Assembly: GCA_965213545.1 (NCBI GenBank)
Contig: CBDBZL010000001.1
Location: 62,001-126,000 of the forward strand
Source of the DNA: CBDBZL01 sp965213545
GTDB taxonomy: Bacteria > Pseudomonadota > Alphaproteobacteria > Sphingomonadales > Sphingomonadaceae
Length of the DNA stretch: 64,000 nucleotides
Reading direction: 5' to 3'
A program made the position numbers and the translations under genes. Of the stretch, positions 60,212-64,000 are shown one piece after another (the first letter of the stretch is position 1; each line of letters begins with the position of its first letter). Under the pieces are notes generated by a model, which saw only the letters and a program-made list of their open reading frames with translations, did not search any database and was not told where the DNA came from.

Positions 60212-61285
60212 TCACCCCTTATCAAACAGGCGCGCCCACCGGCGATTGGGACGCTTTTCCCACGCCTTGCGATGCCAAGCATCGGACGCCAGCAACGGCA
60301 GCACGGAGCCCGCCTCGGCGAACACCATCTGCTCGAGCGCCACGTCCACCTTGCCCCAGCTTGCCGCCTCCTTCAGCGTGGATGACGAGCACGCCCCGTC
60401 GCGCACATCCGCCACGGTAAGCTGGACCGCATATTTGTGCATCTCGACATCCTCGTGCCCGAGGATCTCGGCACAGACCACGGTGTCTTGAACGAAATTC
60501 TTGGGCACCCCACCGCCGATCATCAGCAGGCCGCTCGCTCCGGCTTCGATCTTGATCTGCGTCAGTTCGCGGAAATCCGCGATGGCATCGAGCATCATGT
60601 AGGGCTCGCCCGCCTTCATCCGCTCGACCTGGTGCTTGACCAGGCCAAAGCCGGCGGAGCTGTCGACAAAGGCGGGGCAGAAGATGGGCACATCGTGCTC
60701 GTAGGCGAGCTTGACCAGGCTGTTCTCTTTCTTGCCGTGCTCGACAAGATACTTGCCCATCGCGCGAATGAATTCGCGTGAGGAATAGCCGCGCGGTTCC
60801 AGACTGTCGGCAATCTTGCCGATGGTGAAGTCGCAGTCCTGCAGCTGCTCCTCGTCGATATAGGTATCGTAAATCCGGTCGATATAGAGTGAGCGCAAGG
60901 TCATGTCGTCCGGCACTTCGAGCGCCTGGTAATGCTTGTGCCCAAGCCCTTCGAAGAAATCCATGTCGACGATGGTGGCGCCGGTTGCCACCACGCAATC
61001 GACCATGTTCGAGCGCACCAGCTCGGCATAGGCATCCATGCACCCGCCCGCGCTGGTCGATCCCGCGATGACGAGGAATATGGTGCAATCAGGGTCCTCG
61101 AGCATCTGATTATAGATGCGCGTGGCCCGGGACAGGTCGCGGCTGGTGAAGCTCATCTTGCCCATCGCCTCGACGATGGGCCGCGCGTCGAACTCACGGA
61201 TATCGATATGCTCGACGCAGGTCGACAACAGCTCCGCCTTGCGGTTGGTCATGGCAGGCGTGTCGTTCTGGCCGGCATCGTTCAT
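60212..61285 (-). CDS. Deoxyhypusine-synthase-like protein (probable polyamine aminobutyltransferase)
   Basis: The 357-residue protein has the deoxyhypusine-synthase fold: GSTSAGGCMDAYAELVRSNMVDCVVATGATIVDMDFFEGLG for NAD binding, and LMIGGGVPKNFVQDTV. The catalytic lysine is in KEAASWGKVDVAL (about 318). Bacteria lack eIF5A, so these enzymes make other products. In alphaproteobacteria they are linked to homospermidine or related polyamines. Its neighbour is an ornithine decarboxylase, which would supply putrescine. Sphingomonads are known for homospermidine. ATG 61285 follows GAGGAG. The long upstream frame is a shadow of the threonine dehydratase gene. Confidence 0.87.
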   Translation of the reverse strand: MNDAGQNDTPAMTNRKAELLSTCVEHIDIREFDARPIVEAMGKMSFTSRDLSRATRIYNQMLEDPDCTIFLVIAGSTSAGGCMDAYAELVRSNMVDCVVATGATIVDMDFFEGLGHKHYQALEVPDDMTLRSLYIDRIYDTYIDEEQLQDCDFTIGKIADSLEPRGYSSREFIRAMGKYLVEHGKKENSLVKLAYEHDVPIFCPAFVDSSAGFGLVKHQVERMKAGEPYMMLDAIADFRELTQIKIEAGASGLLMIGGGVPKNFVQDTVVCAEILGHEDVEMHKYAVQLTVADVRDGACSSSTLKEAASWGKVDVALEQMVFAEAGSVLPLLASDAWHRKAWEKRPNRRWARLFDKG

Positions 61286-61408
61286 GAAATAAGCTCCTCG
61301 TCCAATGCTCGGCCAACGGCGCCTTGCACGCGCAGGTTCCCCGCGAGCGGGGCCGCTGCCCGCGTTATCGGCTGGCAGTGCGTGGGCAAGGCGCATAACG
61401 CGGCCTTG

Positions 61409-62371
61409 ATGACGCAAACCGGGGAAAGCCGCGTTCCGACGCACGAGGGGGCAAAGCGCGCCGCCGGCAAGATCGGGCGTATCCTGCCGCCGACCCCGCT
61501 GCTGCCGTTGGAGATCGGCGGGGCCGGTGTGTGGCTCAAGGCCGAGAGCCTGCAACCGGTCGGCTCGTTCAAGATCCGCGGCGCATGGCATCGGCTGAGT
61601 GACCTTTCGGCGGAAGAACTCGCGCGCGGCGTGGTCGCGGTTTCGAGCGGCAACCATGCACAGGGCGTGGCCTGGGCGGCAAAGCGACTAGCAATAGCGG
61701 CGCGCATCGTCATGCCGCACGATGCGCCGCCGGTAAAACGCGAGCGCACGCTGGAGCTTGGCGCCACGATCATCGGCTATGACCGGATGAGCGAAGACCG
61801 AGAGGCCATCGCCCGCAAGCTGGCGGACGACACCGGCGCGGCCTATGTGCACGCCTATGCCGACCCCTGGGTGATCGAGGGCCAGGGAAGCGCGGGGATC
61901 GAGATCACCGGGCAGCTGGGGCGCCAGCCTTCGCGCATTCTTGCCTGTTGCGGCGGCGGCGGGCTGTCGGCCGGGCTGGCGCTTGCATGTCCCGAGAGCA
62001 AGATCATTCCCGTCGAGCCTGAAGGGTGGGACGATGTCTGCCGTTCGCTTGCCAGCGGCACGATCGAGCAGGTGGGCCTCGATCCGCCTCAAACCGCCTG
62101 CGATGCGTTGCAGACCTTCGCCACCCGGCCGATCAATTTCGCGATCCTGAAAGAGCGCTGCACACGAAGCCTAACGGTGAGCGAGGCGCAGATTCGAGCT
62201 GCGCAACGCCTCGCCTTCACGCGCGCCAGGCTGGTGCTCGAACCCGGGGGGGCGGTGGCACTGGCCGCAGCGCTCGCCAACGAGGCGCTGCTCGACCCGA
62301 ACACGGTCATTATGCTGACCGGCGGCAATGTCGATCCGCAGGCCTTTGCCCGCGTGCTCGAGGAGGCCTGA
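61409..62371 (+). CDS. Threonine/serine dehydratase, PLP fold II
   Basis: The 320-residue protein has the PLP lysine in PVGSFKIRGAW (Lys55), SSGNHAQGVAWAAK, the phosphate-binding CCGGGGLSAGLAL and VEPEGWDD. It deaminates L-threonine or L-serine to the oxo acid, or acts on related hydroxy amino acids such as threo-3-hydroxyaspartate. It lacks the C-terminal ACT regulatory domain of biosynthetic IlvA, so it is a catabolic type. ATG 61409 is divergent from the DHS-like gene and lies in its upstream region. The product converges on otsA. Confidence 0.92.
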   Translation: MTQTGESRVPTHEGAKRAAGKIGRILPPTPLLPLEIGGAGVWLKAESLQPVGSFKIRGAWHRLSDLSAEELARGVVAVSSGNHAQGVAWAAKRLAIAARIVMPHDAPPVKRERTLELGATIIGYDRMSEDREAIARKLADDTGAAYVHAYADPWVIEGQGSAGIEITGQLGRQPSRILACCGGGGLSAGLALACPESKIIPVEPEGWDDVCRSLASGTIEQVGLDPPQTACDALQTFATRPINFAILKERCTRSLTVSEAQIRAAQRLAFTRARLVLEPGGAVALAAALANEALLDPNTVIMLTGGNVDPQAFARVLEEA

Positions 62372-62520
62372 CCGCGTTCGTCTGCGAGTGCCGCACCGTC
62401 AAAACTTGTCAGCCCGATGCCTGATGCATGAAGGCGCAATTTGTTATCGGATCAGATCACCGCCAGCCAGCCGCGCATGATGCGCAATCCCGAATGTCCA
62501 ATTTCCACAAACGCCGCTGC

Positions 62521-63918
62521 TCAGCCTTGCACGCGCTCGATCCCACTTAGACTGTCCACGAACTTCTCCGTCCAGTCCTGAACGTTTTCCTCGCGCACGG
62601 TGGTAATGCATTTTTCCCAACGCTCGCGCCGCTCGTCGCGCGACATGTCCAGCGCCAATTGGATGTTATACGCCACATCGTCGGGGCTGTGCGGGTTGAC
62701 CAACAGCGCATCATCAAGCTGGAGCGCGGCTCCGGCGAAGCGCGAGAGGATCAGCACGCCCGGATCTTGCGGATCCTGCGCGGCGATGTATTCCTTGGCG
62801 ACCAGGTTCATCCCGTCCCTCAGCGGCGTGACCAGCCCAATCTTGGCAGCCCGGTAGAAGCCAAACAGTTCCTCCTGCGAGTAGCCGCGATTAACATAGC
62901 GGATCGGCACCACGTCCACTTCCGAGCGGGCGCCGTTGATCTGCCCGGTCTTCTGCTCCAGCTCGGTGCGGATCTCCTGGTAGGAATCAATATCCGCCCG
63001 GCTCGGAGGGGCGATCTGGATATAGACCAGCTCGCGGACCCGCTCGGGGTTCTGATCGAAGAACCGGCCGATGCCGTCGATCCGTTCGGGCAGACCCTTG
63101 GAATAGTCGAGCCGGTCGACACCCAACATCGCGGTCCTGTGGCGCGTGCTGGCAAGCAGCCGTTGCTCGGCCTGCTTGGCGATGATGGTGTCGCCCTTGG
63201 CCATGAAGAACTCGTAATCGATGCCGATGGGGAAGGCCTTGGCGATGGTGGTGCGCCCATCGAAGGTGATGCGCCCGGTCTCCTCATCCACTTCGGCGCC
63301 CAGTTCCTTGCGGCAATAATGGGTGAAGCTTTCGAGCCATTCCTCGGTCTGGAAGCCGACCACATCGTAGTGCAGCATCGCCATGACCATGCGCTCATGG
63401 TAGGGAAGCGAGACGAACAGGCGCACCGGTGGCCAGGGCGTGTGGAGAAAAAAGCCGATCCGGTTGGTCAGTCCGCGCGAGCGCAGCCGCTCGCCCAGCG
63501 GGATCAGGTGATAGTCGTGCACCCACACGATGTCGTCGTCTTCGATCAGCGGCAGGACCGAGGCGGCAAAGCGCTCGTTCACCCGCTCGTAGCCCCGACC
63601 GAATTCGCGTTCATATTCGGTCAGGTCGATCCGGTAATGAAACAGCGGCCACAGCGTGGAATTGGCATAGCCGTTGTAATATTCCTCGACGTCCTGGTGC
63701 TCGAGATCGATCGTGGCCGTGGTAACACCATCGTCCGAGCGGCGCACGCTGATGTCACCTGTGAACTCGGAGATTTCCTGGCCCGACCAGCCGAACCAGA
63801 TCCCGCCATTCTGCTTGAGCGCCGCACTGAGCGCGCCCGCAAGACCGCCCTGCGCCCCGGTGGCACCGCGCGCCTGCGGCACCGCGACCCGGTTGGAAAT
63901 GACGATCAGCCTGCTCAT
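62521..63918 (-). CDS. otsA: Trehalose-6-phosphate synthase (UDP-forming)
   Basis: OtsA is a GT20 enzyme that makes trehalose-6-phosphate from UDP-glucose and glucose-6-phosphate, for osmotic and desiccation tolerance. The 465-residue sequence opens LIVISNRVAVPQ, with GGLAGAL at 24-30, VWVHDYHLIPLGERLR, FFLHTPWPP, GVDRLDYSKGLPERIDG and LRDGMNLVAKEYIA. ATG 63918 overlaps the stop of an upstream gene by four bases (ATGA). An otsB phosphatase is not adjacent on this side; the upstream gene is only partly seen. Confidence 0.96.
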   Translation of the reverse strand: MSRLIVISNRVAVPQARGATGAQGGLAGALSAALKQNGGIWFGWSGQEISEFTGDISVRRSDDGVTTATIDLEHQDVEEYYNGYANSTLWPLFHYRIDLTEYEREFGRGYERVNERFAASVLPLIEDDDIVWVHDYHLIPLGERLRSRGLTNRIGFFLHTPWPPVRLFVSLPYHERMVMAMLHYDVVGFQTEEWLESFTHYCRKELGAEVDEETGRITFDGRTTIAKAFPIGIDYEFFMAKGDTIIAKQAEQRLLASTRHRTAMLGVDRLDYSKGLPERIDGIGRFFDQNPERVRELVYIQIAPPSRADIDSYQEIRTELEQKTGQINGARSEVDVVPIRYVNRGYSQEELFGFYRAAKIGLVTPLRDGMNLVAKEYIAAQDPQDPGVLILSRFAGAALQLDDALLVNPHSPDDVAYNIQLALDMSRDERRERWEKCITTVREENVQDWTEKFVDSLSGIERVQG

Positions 63919-64000
63919 GATGGCCTTCCTTCTTGCGCAATACCTTGGCCTTCGTGCGCAATACCCTGGCCATCGTACGCAACGCTCCGGTCCAGACGCC
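63915..64000 (-). CDS. 3' end of an upstream gene with heptapeptide repeat tail
   Basis: In the frame ending with TGA 63917-63915 (overlapping otsA ATG) the last 28 codons read RLDRSVAYDGQGIAHEGQGIAQEGRPS. The tail contains three copies of a roughly seven-residue unit, (Y/H/Q)(D/E)GQGIA, from a 21-base tandem repeat. The gene itself lies outside the window. A glucoamylase-type glycoside hydrolase is often found before otsA in this group, but nothing here proves it. Confidence 0.5.
   Translation of the reverse strand, partial: RLDRSVAYDGQGIAHEGQGIAQEGRPS
63922..63982 (-). repeat. 21-base tandem repeat, nearly three copies
   Basis: On the minus strand the units are TTGCGTACGATGGCCAGGGTA, TTGCGCACGAAGGCCAAGGTA and a shorter third TTGCGCAAGAAGGAAGGCC. 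Unit length is a multiple of three, so copy changes keep the frame of the gene that ends before otsA. Confidence 0.8.

Overview
The window is high-GC bacterial DNA that reads as a member of the Sphingomonadales (Alphaproteobacteria). The evidence is the protein style (TonB-dependent receptor with a Rieske catabolic cluster, Flp-type pilins, a deoxyhypusine-synthase-like polyamine enzyme, a PRC-barrel/DUF2382 pair) and gene orders I recall as sphingomonad: ahcY - sensor kinase - tsaE - amgK - murU - addB - addA - trxA, lepB-rnc-era, and argJ beside an IMPase. No phage, insertion sequence, CRISPR array or rRNA was seen. Genes are dense and many are joined by 1- or 4-base start/stop overlaps (ATGA, GTGA, TGATG).

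Region by region. 1-5.4 kb: secA (its 3' end lies outside the window), a small secreted protein, a TonB C-terminal-like protein, argJ, an inositol-monophosphatase-family gene interrupted by an in-frame stop, and thioredoxin. 5.4-16.3 kb: a minus-strand block with addAB (double-strand-break repair), murU/amgK (recycling of cell-wall MurNAc), tsaE (tRNA t6A), a stub of a sensor kinase that lacks its kinase part, and ahcY. 16.4-22.4 kb: peroxiredoxin, a GT-C-type membrane protein, a divergent MurA, folE and a phospholipase D-like enzyme.

22.7-35.8 kb is the accessory part: a catabolic island with a tightly overlapping minus-strand operon (Rieske oxygenase alpha and beta, thiolase, acyl-CoA ligase, alpha/beta hydrolase, LysR). 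Opposite it lie an atypical amidohydrolase and a MIP18/DUF59 Fe-S assembly protein, followed by a SnoaL-like protein, Ohr, an NmrA-like reductase, a TonB-dependent receptor and an SDR. It looks like uptake, ring oxidation, dehydrogenation, CoA activation and thiolysis of an organic, probably aromatic, substrate that I cannot name. No ferredoxin or ferredoxin reductase is present.

35.9-64 kb returns to mostly housekeeping genes: tRNA-Arg(ACG), mutT, two Flp pilins, an M48 lipoprotein peptidase, accA, xerD, a Pro-rich secreted protein with a likely 3' frameshift, aroK-aroB, a DUF421 protein, gor, pgi, lepB-rnc-era with small ORFs, topA, dprA, plsY and murI. These are followed by an envelope/stress group with PRC-barrel and DUF2382 proteins, an ornithine decarboxylase and DHS-like polyamine pair, a threonine dehydratase, otsA, and the end of a further gene.

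The points most worth a second look are the Rieske/DUF59/amidohydrolase island, the interrupted IMPase gene, the truncated sensor kinase, the frameshift at a G5 run near 40.75 kb, the 31-codon ORF coupled to era, and structured leaders upstream of the amidohydrolase, the ornithine decarboxylase and the gene at 57.1 kb.
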